64,000 bases of DNA from Malurus cyaneus samueli (GCA_009741485.1 CM019229.1:1305946-1369945); one strand, 5' to 3'; positions 13,136-24,486 are shown, counted from the stretch's first letter. Notes: a model not told the origin generated them from the letters alone. Numbers and translations are program-made.

Positions 13136-13838
13136 CTCCAGCAGGGCCACCCAGAGTCAGCTGCCCAGGACTTGGGGGTTGACAAAGGACCCCGTCCATC
13201 ACTGACACCCCTCTTCAAACCAGAGGCACCCTGCAGGCCTGGAGGTGCTGCAGACCCCTTCCAAGCAGTGTGGCCCGAAGCAAATGTATCTCCAAACCAG
13301 ATGGATCCCAAAAGCTTTAGGGCCCAGCAGGAGAACTGGGTTCAGCACCAGGGAAAGGAGGAGAAAGCAGAATCTTCGTGACGCAACACAAGGCAGCCAC
13401 TCTGTGTGCAGCGGGTGCCTGAGGAGTCGCTGCTGGGGTCATTCTGACTGACACAGCCTCCCCAAATGTGCTCCAAAATCCAGGGAAACAGCACAGAGCT
13501 GTGCCATGAGAATACCCTGTGCTTGGGCTGCAATAATTACTAATGCAGCCCAGGCACAATTAACATCTGATGGTTGTGGTACCAAGGGAGGTAACACAAC
13601 AAATGCTGGGGGTGCTTCTCCTGACATCCCTTTCTCTCCACCTTCAGGGGAGAATGGAGCTCTAGGAAAGATGATCCCCAAAATTCAGACACCAAAGAAC
13701 AGCTCTGAAATATGAAAGTGCAGAGCTCAGCCCCAGTGCCCAAAGCACAGCATGAACTGCTGAGGGAGCAGTGACATCTTTGAAGAGCTGAGAGGAAAGA
13801 ACGAACACACAGCTCATTTCCAGTGGGGAAAGGGGGAT

Positions 13839-14265
13839 GTGAGAGAGTCACAGACTGGGTTGGGCTGGAAGGGACCTGAAATCCCATCTCGTTTTCCTGG
13901 GACACCTTCCACTGTCCCAGGGTGCTCCCAGCCCCAGTGTCCAGCCTGGCCTTGGGCACTGCCAGGGATCCAAGGGCAGCCACAGCTTCTCTGGGCACCC
14001 TGTGCCAGGGCCTCCCCACCCTCACAGGGAACAATTCCTTCCCAATATCCCATTCATCCCTGCCCTCTGGCAGTGAGAATCCATTCTCTGTGTCCTGTCT
14101 TTCCATGCCATTATGAAAAATCCCTTTCCAGCACTCCTGGAGCCTCTTCAGGCACTGAAAGGCTACAGAAGTGTCATCCTGGCACCTGCTCTTCTCCAGG
14201 CTGAATAACCCCAATTCTCTCAGCACTTCCTCACATGAGAGGGGCTCCAGCTCTCAGAGGATCTT
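13839..14265 (-). mobile_element. CR1 LINE fragment, antisense
   Basis: Reads in the antisense CR1 order: AGTCACAGACTGGGTTGGGC, GGAAGGGACCT, CAGCCTGGCCTTGGGCACTG (13944), CTTCTCTGGGCACCCTGTGC (13987), and the block with CACTCCTGGAGCCTC (14131). It extends to CTCAGCACTTCCTCACATGA (14219). The frame is broken throughout. Confidence 0.88.
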
Positions 14266-14602
14266 TGTGGCCCCGGTTTCTTTCCTTCTTTGATAAATTA
14301 GTGCAATAACTATGAATGGCCCCAATATCATTGTTTCTTTGGAAATTTCCCAAGCTCCTTGGCTGGGACAAAGGGAGTCACCCTACAAGGATGAGCTGAA
14401 GGAGAGTTTGGGTTTGGGATTGGGTTCACCTGGTGTGGTGGTGTGGTGGTTTTGTGACTGATGCATTTTGGTGCAGTTTGGGAAGAGAATCGAGAATCCT
14501 TGGAGCAGCACATTCCAGCAGTACTGGTGCCACTTCACAGCAGAATGAAGAGAAAATTATGATATGAAATGTTTGCAGAGGCAAAAGCACCCAAATTTCA
14601 GA

Positions 14603-14675
14603 GGCTCCATAGCTCAGGGGTTAGAGCACTGGTCTAGTAAACCAGGGGTCGTGAGTTCAAATCTCACTGGAGCCT
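14603..14675 (+). tRNA. tRNA-Thr, anticodon AGT
   Basis: The 73-base sequence folds into a full cloverleaf. The acceptor stem is GGCTCCA pairing with TGGAGCC, with T as discriminator base. The D arm is GCTC/GAGC. The anticodon stem is CTGGT/ACCAG around the loop CTAGTAA, giving anticodon AGT at 14636-14638 (threonine; A34 is normally edited to inosine). The variable loop is short and the T arm is GTGAG/CTCAC around TTCAAAT. No intron is present. Internal A and B boxes (TAGCTCAGGGG; GAGTTCAAATC) match RNA polymerase III promoters. CCA is not encoded, as usual in animals. The nearest strong T-run terminator (T6) is 76 bp downstream at 14751-14756, so the primary transcript may carry a long trailer. 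The body resembles vertebrate tRNA-Thr of the TGT type with a changed anticodon. I judge it functional. Confidence 0.95.
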
Positions 14676-14750
14676 GGGGAGGGTCAGTACCTCCTGCTAA
14701 CACCTCACTGCTTTATCATCCTCTTCATTCCCAAAATGGTCCTGGTGCTG

Positions 14751-14756
14751 TTTTTT
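14751..14756 (+). terminator. Possible RNA polymerase III terminator of the tRNA gene
   Basis: A run of six T is the first stretch of four or more T downstream of the tRNA 3' end. The 76-bp distance is longer than usual (typically under 30 bp), so termination here is only possible. Confidence 0.35.
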
Positions 14757-16040
14757 GGAGCATCCAGCCCAGCCTGTGAGAAATACAAACATCCCACAGC
14801 ACCTACACCAAAGAATAGGCACAGAGAAGCAGAGAAAGCAGCAATGGTCAGAGCTCTGCCCTTGAAATATTTTTTAAAGTCCAGCAATCGAAGATGGGGA
14901 ACACTCAATAATGGGATTTGGAGCCTTCTGGAGCCTGCAGACTTTGTGAGGCTCATTGGGGGACATGGCTGAAATTGCTGCCAGGTATTTACAGTCAGAG
15001 CTGCTTCATCTCTTCAGACATCAGCAGGACAATCAAATTACTGCTCCAGAGCTCAGTAATTGCAGAGCTGGCCAAAAACATTATGAATGTGGTTTGTGGA
15101 GGAGCAGCAACATCAGTCATCCACAGAGCCCTGCTGAGGGGGGGGCTGGAAAGTTATCATTTCTAAGAATACAGAAATAGTTAGGAATTAGCCTATTTTG
15201 CATCTTGAGTTCCATGAATTACTGTCCAGATTTATGAGATTTCCTCCTCTGCCTTTGCACATCTCTTTTGCTGTTCATTTTCAAATAGACTCGCTGTATT
15301 GAATCCATCTGAGTGAGCCAAACCAGTGATGGAAGAGGTCATTTTTGAGTCTGAAAAGGGTCTTTTCCATCTGAGGGAAGGAAGGAAGGAAGAACCAAAA
15401 GCCTGAAGGACTTTTGTCTTGTGGAGGGGGCCATAGGATGGTATGAGGGATGTGATGCTTTGTTTGCCTCCCCTCAGGCTGGATCCTTCCAGCTCTGTTG
15501 TCTAAAAAAACTGAGCTTTTGTGGGTTAATGTTTCCTCCACAGGAGGAGTGACCTGCAGGAATTTCCCTGATTTCCCCTGCACATATCACAGTGTGGATA
15601 AAGAAACAAGCCAGCAGGGTTCCCATTAGTCTGTAATTAATAAATGAGCACAAGTTATTGTTATTTTAACCTAAGATCCTGGAAAATGGACAGATGGGTT
15701 TTATTAAAAGTGAATTTATCTCCAGGCTGTTGTGGTTCTAGGTGCTTCCCCCATCCCTCATTGCAGTTTTATCTCTTTCTTTGGCTTTCAGAGGAGACCA
15801 CAGAGCGAGACCCAAACAGATCTTTATGGCTCAAGTTCACTTTTGCAATCAGGCTCGTGGGTTCAGCTTAGCTGAGCCTGGTGGGGATGGAAATGATCCT
15901 CTGAAAAATTAATGTCCTTCCTTTCTGTGCAACGGCGACAAATGTTCAGATGTGTTTGGCTGAATTCTTAATCTCTGCAGTGCCTGATTTTAAAGTGAGA
16001 GCTCCTCTCCCAGTGACCCTGCTGCAATGCAGAGCCCACA
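14757..16040. other. Unique non-coding sequence
   Basis: Moderately AT-rich sequence with no frame that looks coding and no repeat that I recognise. Confidence 0.45.
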
Positions 16041-16182
16041 CCCTCTGGTGCTGCTTCTTGAACACGGGCCTGGGGCAGAGAGGGCTTTTACCAGAGGACC
16101 TGGCCCAAAATCCCTTTGTATCCATCACCCATCATCTCCTTTGTGCTTCTCAAAGGCAGAGCTTGACAAGAGGGGCAAAGAG
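16041..16182 (+). repeat. Dispersed repeat, copy 1 (direct partner at 18128-18275)
   Basis: Both copies share GAACACGGGCCTGGGGCAGA, CTTTGTATCCATCACCCATC and GAGCTTGACAAGAGGGGCAA in the same order and spacing, with scattered substitutions and one-base indels. This copy runs directly into the AAGG microsatellite; the partner does not. The repeat family is unknown to me. Confidence 0.8.
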
Positions 16183-16260
16183 GGGAAGGAAGGAAGGAAG
16201 GAAGGAAGGAAGGAAGGAAGGAAGGAAGGAAGGAAGGAAGGAAGGAAGGAAGGAAGGAAG
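16183..16260. repeat. (AAGG)n microsatellite
   Basis: About 19 perfect tetranucleotide units of GGAA without interruption. It grew from the short GGGGAAGG-like end of the dispersed repeat, since the 18.2-kb copy has only AGGGCAAAGGGG at the same place. Confidence 0.95.
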
Positions 16261-16972
16261 TCTTTTCTATTTTTAAAGCCCATCCTGGAGTCTGTATTTC
16301 TTCTCTGGAATGCTTTTCACTCCTGGTGCTCCCTCCAAGGGTTCCATCAAGTTGGACAGAGAAATCATTTATTTCCTTATAAACAGCACTGAATTTTGTG
16401 GCCCAGCAGCCTTGCACCATCGAGGGCCTCAATCCAAGGTTACAGAGCTACATTTCTGCCTCCAGTTCAGCTCTAGTGAGGGCCACAAATGATTCAATTA
16501 ATCCATTTCTTAAGTCATGTGGGAAACTGCAAATAGTTTAATCCAGGGAGGGAAGATTTGAGCCAGAGCCAGTGAAAATGTTCCCATGTTTAAAGAGGTT
16601 TTGGACTTAGAAATACAATTGACACTAATGTTTAAATCTAACATACACAGGAATCAAAGGGCAGCTTTGTAGCCTCAGCCACAGGAAAAAATAATTAATA
16701 AAGCTGGTAGGACTGCAGAATTCAGAGTGGGAAAAAGTTTCCCAGTTTATCTATTTTCCATTTCTTCCATAATCCATTATTTCAAACAAGATATTGTGAG
16801 TTTAACAGTAATGTTAAAAAAAAATGGGAAAAGTTTTGATTGCATTATAGAGAAAGGGTGAGTGCAGCTGTCAGAGGTTCTGCATTTAGCCCCAGTTTAC
16901 ACCATCACCTTCCCACTGCAGCATTCTCTGGTCCTGGAGCTGTTCCCTCATTCAGTCCCAGCTTTCCTACAT
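16261..16972. other. AT-rich unique sequence
   Basis: Contains several A- and T-runs and no coding frame. Nothing recognisable was seen. Confidence 0.45.
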
Positions 16973-17130
16973 CCCTGAAATCACTGAAATCCATTCACTG
17001 AAATCCCCTATACACCTGAAATCACTGAAATCCCCTACACACCTGAAATCACTGAAATCCATCCACTGAAATCCCCTATACACCTGAAATCACTGAAATC
17101 CCCTACACACCTGAAATCACTGAAGTCCAT
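16973..17130. repeat. Higher-order minisatellite, about 68-bp unit
   Basis: The short word CTGAAATCACTGAAATCC recurs with alternating tails (CCTATACAC, CCTACACAC, ATCCACTGAAATCC). Two words with different tails form a 68-bp higher-order unit present a little more than twice with almost no divergence, which suggests recent duplication of the larger unit. Confidence 0.85.
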
Positions 17131-17371
17131 CAGTTGTGCAGAGGGGTCTGGGCCCTTTGCTCAGCTGGAGACAGCCACACTTGGGGTGTTTCAGAGGGAG
17201 GAAACCCACCTGCTGCCCTCACAGTCCTTCTGCTCACATCTCTGGGGAAGCCAAACCAACATTTTAGAGAAAATCAAACATAACCCCAAGGAATAAAAAT
17301 GATTCACACCAAATAACCAGCAAAAAATAAGAGAAAATGGGAAATGCTCATGGGTTTCTTCACACTTAGCA

Positions 17372-17608
17372 ATGGATGTGGGACAAGATTTCCCTTCCAA
17401 ATGCAGAGAGGACAAGGCTCCCTCATTTCTGGAGAACAGGGAGAATCTCCAGGAACAGCTCCATGTTCCAGTGTGCCAGGCACAGGGAGCTGCACACATC
17501 CACAGGGACAGCTGTGCACATCTTCCACTCACACCCAGGATCATTCTCCAGTGCCTCGGTGCAGAATTCTTCCCAGGGACATTGTCATCTCCCTGCCTTC
17601 TAAACACT
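17372..17608 (+). repeat. Inverted repeat, left arm (right arm at 18413-18640)
   Basis: Read as reverse complement, 18413-18597 matches this arm over about 170 bp: GGTGCAGAATTCT, GCCAGGCACAGGGAGCTGCA, CACATCCAC-GGGACAGCTG and CCCTGCCTTCTAA are shared. Similarity fades outward beyond 17430. The arms are separated by about 800 bp. Confidence 0.75.
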
Positions 17609-17768
17609 GGGACAGGCTCCCAGGGAAGGGCTGGAGTCACTGGAAGTGTTCAAAAACCAAGTGGATGTGGCACTTTGTGGCGTGGTTTAGTGAGAACAGA
17701 GGTGTTTGGTCAAAGGCTGGACTTGATCTTGGAGGTCTTTTCCAGCCTCAGTGTTTCTGGGATCTCTT
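17604..17768 (+). mobile_element. CR1 LINE 3' end, sense
   Basis: Carries the typical CR1 3' order: GGACAGGCTCCCAGGGAAGG, GGAAGTGTTCAAAAACCAAG, GTGGATGTGGCACTTTG, GGCTGGACTTGATCTTGGAG and GTCTTTTCCAGCCTCAGTG. The terminal eight-base repeats are degenerate. It abuts the left arm of the inverted repeat. Confidence 0.88.
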
Positions 17769-18127
17769 GGAGCCTGTGCAGTCACCACCTGAGCCCCAAG
17801 GCCTGAAAAGAGCATAAAATTCAGCATCCCACAGCTCCAGGGGAAGCTTCTAGCTGCCCCAAAGGCTGAATGCAGACACTAAAACCTGGTGTAACGTGGT
17901 CCTGCTGCTCCCCAAGACTTGCATGGCACCTTCCCCAAGGCCCTGGAAATCTTGGTGGCCCATCTGACCACCCTTTCCTTTGGAATGTGTGAGCCCCCTT
18001 CAAACACACAGCCCTGGCAGCTGGCAGAGCTCATCCCTGTGCTGGGCACAGGTACTGCAGCTCAGAATGGAAAGGTCATCACCACATCCCAAACAGTGCT
18101 GCAGGAATGTTTGGAAGGATCACAAAC
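17769..18127. other. Unique sequence between CR1 and a dispersed repeat
   Basis: No frame or repeat that I recognise. Confidence 0.4.
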
Positions 18128-18275
18128 CCTCTGATGCTGCTTGCTGAACACGGGCCTGGGGCAGAGAGGACTTTTGCCAGTGGACCTGGCCCCAAAACCC
18201 CTTTGTATCCATCACCCATCATCTCCTTCTGTGCATTTCAAAGGCAGAGCTTGACAAGAGGGGCAAAGAGGGCAA
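18128..18275 (+). repeat. Dispersed repeat, copy 2 of the 16041 element
   Basis: Direct partner of 16041-16182 (see there). It lies about 140 bp before the right arm of the inverted repeat, so the two repeats may be parts of one larger composite element. Confidence 0.8.
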
Positions 18276-18412
18276 AGGGGTTTATATCCACATCCTGGAG
18301 CCCAGGTAAATGTGGGAAGGAGGGAGGGCTCCTCTTCCTCTTCATTGTCGCCCAGGGAATGGGCACTGCCCTGAGGCTGCCAAACCAGCAGATAAAGCCC
18401 CCCATGGAACTT

Positions 18413-18640
18413 GTTAGAAGGCAGGGAGGTGACAATGTCCCTGGGGAGAATTCTGCACCAAGGCTCTGGAGAATCATCTCTCGCTGGGTGAGAGTGGACA
18501 ATGTGCACAGCTGTCCCAGTGGATGTGTGCAGCTCCCTGTGCCTGGCACCCTGGAACACGGAGCTGTTATTGGAGATTCTCCAATAATTTTTACCAGTGG
18601 TAACAGCGCTGGGAAAAATGTCCCAAAGCCATCGACCAAT
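18413..18640 (-). repeat. Inverted repeat, right arm
   Basis: Reverse-complement partner of 17372-17608. Differences are single substitutions and short indels spread evenly, so the duplication is not recent. Confidence 0.75.
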
Positions 18641-19454
18641 GGGGAAGGATTCAAGACTCTTCCTTAGCACCCAGTGTGGTTTGAGCAAGACCCAGTTCTG
18701 GAAATGCTGCAGCTCTAGGCTCTCCCTGACTGTGCTGCTCACCCTTAAAATTTCTATATCTTGGAAAATTTCTGTATTTTGGAAAATTTTCATACCTTGT
18801 CTTTTCCATACATTTTCAGGGTTTAATCCTGGCATTATGATTCTCCTGGACTCAGCCGGGGAGATTCCACTGACCCCCTCAGGGCAGCTGGAATATGGGT
18901 AAAATCCTTATTCCTGTGGGCTGTAACCCCATGAAAAACCCAGGAAAGAACATGGGATTGTTGCAGTCACTGCAAATTTAACTGAACTATAAAAAGCAGT
19001 TGCTGCCAATTGAGCCCAACTTTAAAAAGCCACCCACGCCCACTTTCCCCGGGCACCCTGCCATGCAAACAGAACTGAAGGCAGCTCCAATGGGGCTGGA
19101 ATCTGCCAGGAGGAATGGCAGGTCTGCCTCAGAGGGGAGATGGAAGGAGTTTATTGTGTTTAGTCTCTCCACAGGAAGGCTAAAAGTAGGCACGAGAAAC
19201 TGCGAGAAATACCACAGGAGTAAACAACCAGAAGGAGAAAGAACTATTTAAACTCAATTATTTGAAGCAGAATACTATGTAACCTGGAATTGAAAAAAAA
19301 AAATCTAAAAATCCAAGGAGTAATTTTTTCAAGCAGCCAAGGAGGAGGGAATCCCTTGAGAGGTGAGCCAGTGAACCAAGAGGTTATGGAGGAGCTGGAG
19401 AGCACAGCCACACTCCTTGAGCCCCGAGCTCCTGCTCTGTGTTGTGTTTCAGGG
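18641..19454. other. Unique AT-rich sequence
   Basis: Near 18747-18800 the word TTGGAAAATTT repeats three times in short order (about 20-bp spacing). No gene is visible. Confidence 0.4.
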
Positions 19455-19620
19455 ACATCATGGAATCACAGGATCCTGGGATGGTTTGGGTTGGAAAGTA
19501 CTTTAACCCATCCCATCCCACCCCTGCTGTGGGCAGGGACACCTTCCCCTATCCCAGGCTGCCCTAACCCCATCCAGCCTGGCCTCAAACACCTCCAGGA
19601 AGTGACCTTGTCCAAGTTCA
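19455..19620 (-). mobile_element. CR1 LINE fragment, antisense 3' end
   Basis: Starts with the antisense CR1 terminus (TGGAATCACAGGATCCTGGG) and continues with GGTTTGGGTTGGAAAG, GGGCAGGGACACCTTCC and CCAGCCTGGCCTCAAACACC. Only the last 165 bp of the element remain. Confidence 0.88.
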
Positions 19621-20864
19621 GCCCCATCCTGCGGTGAGTGAGTCCCTGTGTGCTTTTTGTGTATTTTTAAGCTTTTTTAAGAAATTTCTTTCTCCAAATG
19701 CTTCTCCCATTTCCAGGAGCAGGAGGCAAGGACTTGAATTCTGCTTTCTGCTGCACCCTGGAGAGTTTGTGACATACCTGCTGATTGCCTCAGCTCCCCC
19801 CTGGCTGCTGGGGAAGCAGTTCATTCCCCGTGCAGAGAGCCCAGTTAGAGGGCTCCTTGTTCTAAGAATGGTCATCTATTTATAGCCTCTCATAATTTGT
19901 TTCATGACAAAGAGATTCTGCAAGATGGCCCTTGATTCTTGCAAGTTTGTAATGATTTTTCCCTTCCTGTGTTATTGAAAGTGGCTTTTGTGCTCAGTAA
20001 AATGCCTGTAATAAAGGCTATTTCATGTGTTCCGAGTAAATGACAGGGACTTTAATAGGTTTCTGAGGAAAGCTTAGAATTTCTCTTTGTTTCCCTTCAA
20101 TTCTTTTCAATCTGCTGGGTCAGATGAGCCTGGCTTAGCCTGAGCCCTGCAGGAGCAGGGGAGACACAGAGCCCGATGCTCTCGATGCTGCTGTCCATTG
20201 CCAGCACAGCAGCCCAGCCCAGAGCCTCTGGGGGACACTGCAAAAAGCACCAGGGCAAAGTCTGGAGATGGCCCTGGCTGTGCTTCATTTGCTCACCCCG
20301 CAGTTGTCTCTCAACAGAAATGACAATTTCATTATTTCTGCGAGGCCATTATTAAATTTCTCTGACATGGATACGAGTGCCCTGATGAAATATTTCTGCA
20401 CCATGGCAGCCACAGCCACATTTCTGTCAGCCCCACAGTCTGCAGGGCACAGCAGCATCTTCTGCACTCCACCAGGCCATCCCCAGCTTTTTCCCTTTTC
20501 CTACAGCATTTTTAACCCAAGGAACAGTTTTGTCCCCAGGCATCTGCAGGTGGCAGTGCTGGTGGCCTGTCCTACCTGCAGGGCTGCTGGGGGATGTCCA
20601 AGCAGAGGGACAAACCTTTCCCTTCACTGACTGAGTGCCAAGGCTCAGAGTTATCAATCCCTCCACGCCTTCCTGGGGTAAACAGCCCCACCCCTGTGGT
20701 CTGCCCAGCCCAGTGGGGCTCATCCACCCCTGGGCTGTGGTGTTTCATTATTGAAGTGTCAGGTTCACACTGGTTTGGTTCTTCTCACCTGGTCCAGCTG
20801 TGTCTGGACTTTCCTCAGAGTTGAAGCTTTCAGTAATTCTCCAACGGGTTCCAGTTCTGTTAAC
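19621..20864. other. Unique non-coding sequence
   Basis: No coding frame stands out and no repeat family was recognised. Confidence 0.4.
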
Positions 20865-21290
20865 CAGGAGAACCAACTCCTGTCCCTGCCCAGACCCCCA
20901 ACAGCCCCACCCTGTCCATCCCTGGCAGCGCTGTCCAAACGCTCCTGGAGCTCTGGCAGCCTCGGGGCCGGGACCATTCCCTGGGGAGCCTGGGCAGTGC
21001 CAGCACCCTCTGGGGACACAAGAACCTTTCCCTGATCTCCAGCCTGCTGCCCTGGCCCAGCTCCAGCCATTCCCTGGTTCCTGTCCCTGTCCCATGGAGC
21101 AGATCAGAGCTGCCCCTCGGGAGGAGCTGCAGTTCCTTGGGAGCTCTGAGCTCAATCTCTTCTCCTGCTGAACAATCCCAGTGCCTTCAGCTGCTCCTCA
21201 CTGTCTTCCCCTCAAGATCCTTCACCATCATCATGTCCCTGCTCTGGACATTTCCTATCAGCTTTAGTTCTTACCCCTGGTGCCCAAAGC
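20865..21290 (-). mobile_element. CR1 LINE fragment, antisense
   Basis: Contains CAACAGCCCCACCCTGTCCA, CGCTGTCCAAACGCTCCTGG, CCATTCCCTGGGGAGCCTGG and, further inward, CAGCTGCTCCTCACTGTCTT and CCTTCACCATCATCATGTCC, which is the antisense order of the CR1 3' region. It is the same subfamily as the copies at 2040 and 3784. Confidence 0.88.
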
Positions 21291-21565
21291 TGCCCCAGCT
21301 CTGCTGCTGCTCCTGTCTGGGCAGTCCATGGCCCTGAACCACCTCTGCCTCTCCCCTTTCCCCATTTCTCCTTCTGTCCCTTTGCCTGGCCTCCCCCTTT
21401 CTGGGCATTCCCAGCTGCTGATCCGTGAGTCCCCATGGACACTTCCAGATTGCTGCTGGGACTTGTCCGGGCATCCCAGCAGCCAGGATCCCGTGCTGGC
21501 AGTGGAAGGTGCTCAGACCATCCCCACACTGCGGGTGGGATTATCTGGGACCACCAGGAGGCATT

Positions 21566-21706
21566 AGTCCTCCATCAGTTCTCCATCAGCCCTCCATTAG
21601 TCCTCCATCAGTGCTCCATCAGTGCTCCATCAGTGCTCCATCAGTGCTCCATCAGTTCTCCATCAGTGCTCCATCAGTGCTCCATCAGTGCTCCATCCAT
21701 GCTCTT
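21566..21706. repeat. 11-bp minisatellite
   Basis: About a dozen units of CAGTGCTCCAT with variants CAGTTCTCCAT and TAGTCCTCCAT. Because 11 is not a multiple of three, all three frames are read in turn, which creates a repetitive open frame (21425-21985) that is not a gene. Confidence 0.9.
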
Positions 21707-23548
21707 CCCAGCGCAGGTAGGTGGTGGGGAAGCCTTGCCCGGCTGCTCAGCTCCAGGAGTTTTGTCCCCTCTTGGCAAAGCCTTGCAGGTTACTCACAGC
21801 CCCAGAGGGGCAGAGCATCAGCAGCAGCATCAAGCCGGGCTGCTGAGAGCCTGGAGCGTGATCCGGCTCTTCCCGCACTGAGCCGCTGCCGTGAGAGGGC
21901 AGCACCTGGAAAGATGCATCGGGCTCCCTGGAAAACATCCAGCAAACCTACAGAGAATCCTTTCTCTGATGACGGTCCCGGCTGAACCTTCCCACAGCTT
22001 TCCTTCCCAGCTGAGCGGTTCGCTCCCTTGCAGAACCAGTTGCACAAAAGGATCTCCCTCTGCCAAGGAATTCTCCTCCTCCTGCCCAGCACGGAGGTGA
22101 AGCTCATTTTGTTTTGTTTTCTCAGCTGCTGCAACCAAAACATTTCACGATTTTGTGGGGACTGGAGGGGAATGAGGAGCCCCAGTCTCCAGTGAGGCCC
22201 TTGGGTTCCCAGCTGTGATTCCCAGTTCAGCACCAGCATCACATCTGAACAATGAATCCAGAGGGTGATTAAGGGGCCTGAACTTGGCTTCCTCTCTCAA
22301 GTGAGCCGTGTGTTTCCTCTCTCAGGAAGGCAGAGCTGCTGAAGGTGTTGGCTTTTATTTTCCCTGTTTCTCTCCTCCCCCTGCCCGGCAGTGGGAGCAG
22401 CAGGAGCCGCTTTGGAGGGACCAGCCCAGCTCAGCTGTAGGGCAGGGAAGGCTCTTTGTGCTGCTCGCTGTGCTTGGGGCTTTTCAGGGCACCCCACACT
22501 TCACATGGGTGTCCATCGAGTGCTCCCAGCACTGCCAGGGGTGGCACATTCACTCGGGAAGGAAACCCCATTCTAGGAGGGAGTCTGATTGTGTTTGCAG
22601 GGGGAATTTTCCTGGGAACCATTCAGGAACTTCCTGGTTCAGACACAATTGGCTGTGACTGTGCAGCTGCTGGGGGAAAGCAGAGTAATTATTTTGTTAT
22701 TAACACTCATCTTGGCCACATCAGCTTGGGATCCATCCCATGTCCTTCCCAGGGCTGAAACCAGAACTTCAGCCTCTACCATGTGAATGTGAGGCATTGA
22801 TAAGTTAAAGGATCCATTTCAAGGGGTTCCTTTTCTGCCATAAAATTCATAGACCGAGCAAAAACAAAAGAGGGTGAATATCCCCAAAGAGAACAGAATG
22901 AACCTTTTCAGTTGGTTTCATTGGCAGTGCCCTTTTTTCCCCAGTAATGGGCTGTCTCCGTTGATTTTGGAATGAGCAGTGAGAACTGAAACAAAGCTGT
23001 TGGGCTTTTCAGAGTGGGAACTGAAATGTTAGATTCTCCGCTGACTCTCCGCAGTCAAACATGATATTCCCCTTGGCTTTTCCAAGCGTTAATGAAGTCC
23101 AGAGACTCTTGTTTTATATTTCAGGGAACATTAATGGCAGTTTCAGCCCGCAGGCCCCAGCCAGCAGATGCCAAAACGCAACCTTGGTTCTGTGTGAGCC
23201 CCTCCTGCAGCCCCAGGGCAGAGCTCAGCCCTGTCCCTGAGCTGGGGCTGTGCTCTGCTGCGTGCAGGCATTGGGGATCCTGAGCCAGGGCCCCAAGGTG
23301 AATTTTATCCTCATTACAGCCCTGAGTCCAGCCCTGGATCTCATCCAGCCCCTGGATGTTGTCCAGAATCTCTTCTGCCCTGGAGCCATTCCTGAGTCCA
23401 TTAAAGCTCTTCCCTGCTGGGCGCTGTCCCAGCCCATCTGTGCCAGGCACTGCTGGAATTGATGCTGTTGGACCCCTGAGCTTGTGGGAAGATGTTCCCA
23501 TGGAAGTGTTGCTGGTGGGATTCAGGCACAATTCCTGCTGTCTTGTTG
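21707..23548. other. Unique non-coding sequence
   Basis: GC-richer around 21.8-22.5 kb. Open frames on both strands overlap and look like random translation. No repeat family was recognised. Confidence 0.4.
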
Positions 23549-23554
23549 GACAAT
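23549..23554. repeat. Left target-site duplication of the 23.6-kb LTR
   Basis: GACAAT precedes the LTR start and is repeated exactly at 23916-23921, directly after its end. Confidence 0.85.
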
Positions 23555-23915
23555 TGTAGTGGATAACTAAAACCTCATAGAACAAGGACCTTGTTACCCC
23601 TGTAAAACTCCTGCTCTCTCCTGTTACTTTGGCCAACCACAGAAGGATTCTGGGAATGGCTGAGCTAAACTGGAGGTGAAAAACAAGTTCCATAACCCTG
23701 GAAAATAAGGGATAGAACCTGTGGTGTGTGGGGGTTGGTTATAACCAGTGCATGTTCCTGTCATGGTTTATGAGGGTTGGGTAAAACATGTTCATTGTGC
23801 TTCACAAGAATGTAAACCCATAACAAACTAATGGGTTAAAACCCCTGGATTTTTTGCAATAAACCAATTCCTTTTGCATCTGCCTGTGGAGCCTGTGTTG
23901 TTTCTCATCATTGCA
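23555..23915 (+). mobile_element. Solo LTR, ERVK/alpharetrovirus-like, 6-bp duplication
   Basis: A 361-bp element runs from TGTAGTGG to CATTGCA, thus TG...CA, between exact 6-bp direct repeats GACAAT. Six-base duplications are typical of beta-like (ERVK) and alpharetroviral integration. A polyadenylation signal AATAAA lies at 23858-23863, about 50 bp before the 3' end, which fixes the plus orientation and the R/U5 position. A weak TATA-like GGTTATAACC is at about 23735. No viral genes remain; recombination between two LTRs is the usual cause of such solo copies. Confidence 0.9.
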
Positions 23916-23921
23916 GACAAT

Positions 23922-24486
23922 CTCTTTTGCCTTTTCACTCTGGGATGAGGCCATGTCCTTCCTGCAAGGTGAGACACTATTGATATATTTGGATAGCAAC
24001 CCCTGCTCTCAGTCTTTCTCATCCCACTAATTTCAGCCACACTCGGTGCTGCAGTTTCTATTTTCTCCTGTACCTCAGCTCTCCTCTGGGGCTTCCAACC
24101 GTTCCGTTTCATCAGAGCTTCAGAAATAGAGAATTAATCAAGCACTGAGGTAGTGACTCATACCAGAAACTGCTACTTTTACACATTACCCCACCTGGAG
24201 TACAAACAGGATCTCCTTGAGATTTCACAGGGGAAGGTGTTGGTGTCAAATGCAAAGATCAGGAGCATTCACTACATTAAACTTCCAACAGAAATACTCC
24301 CCAAAGTGCCTGGAAATCAGAGGCAAGGGCCAGATTTGGGTGCACAAGGCAATGGAGGGACAAATGGCCCTCAGCTGGCACCCACCACTGCTCCATGAAG
24401 AGGAGGTTTAGGTCAGGAAAACATCAGGGATTTCTCACCTGGACAGACCCAGATGGGCATTTTGGCAGGAAAGACCCTGAGCTTGG
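23922..24486. other. Unique non-coding sequence
   Basis: No recognisable gene or repeat. Confidence 0.4.

Noticed and set aside
16973..17130. CRISPR-like array
   Set aside because: Units are contiguous with no unique spacers, and the sequence is eukaryotic. It is a minisatellite.
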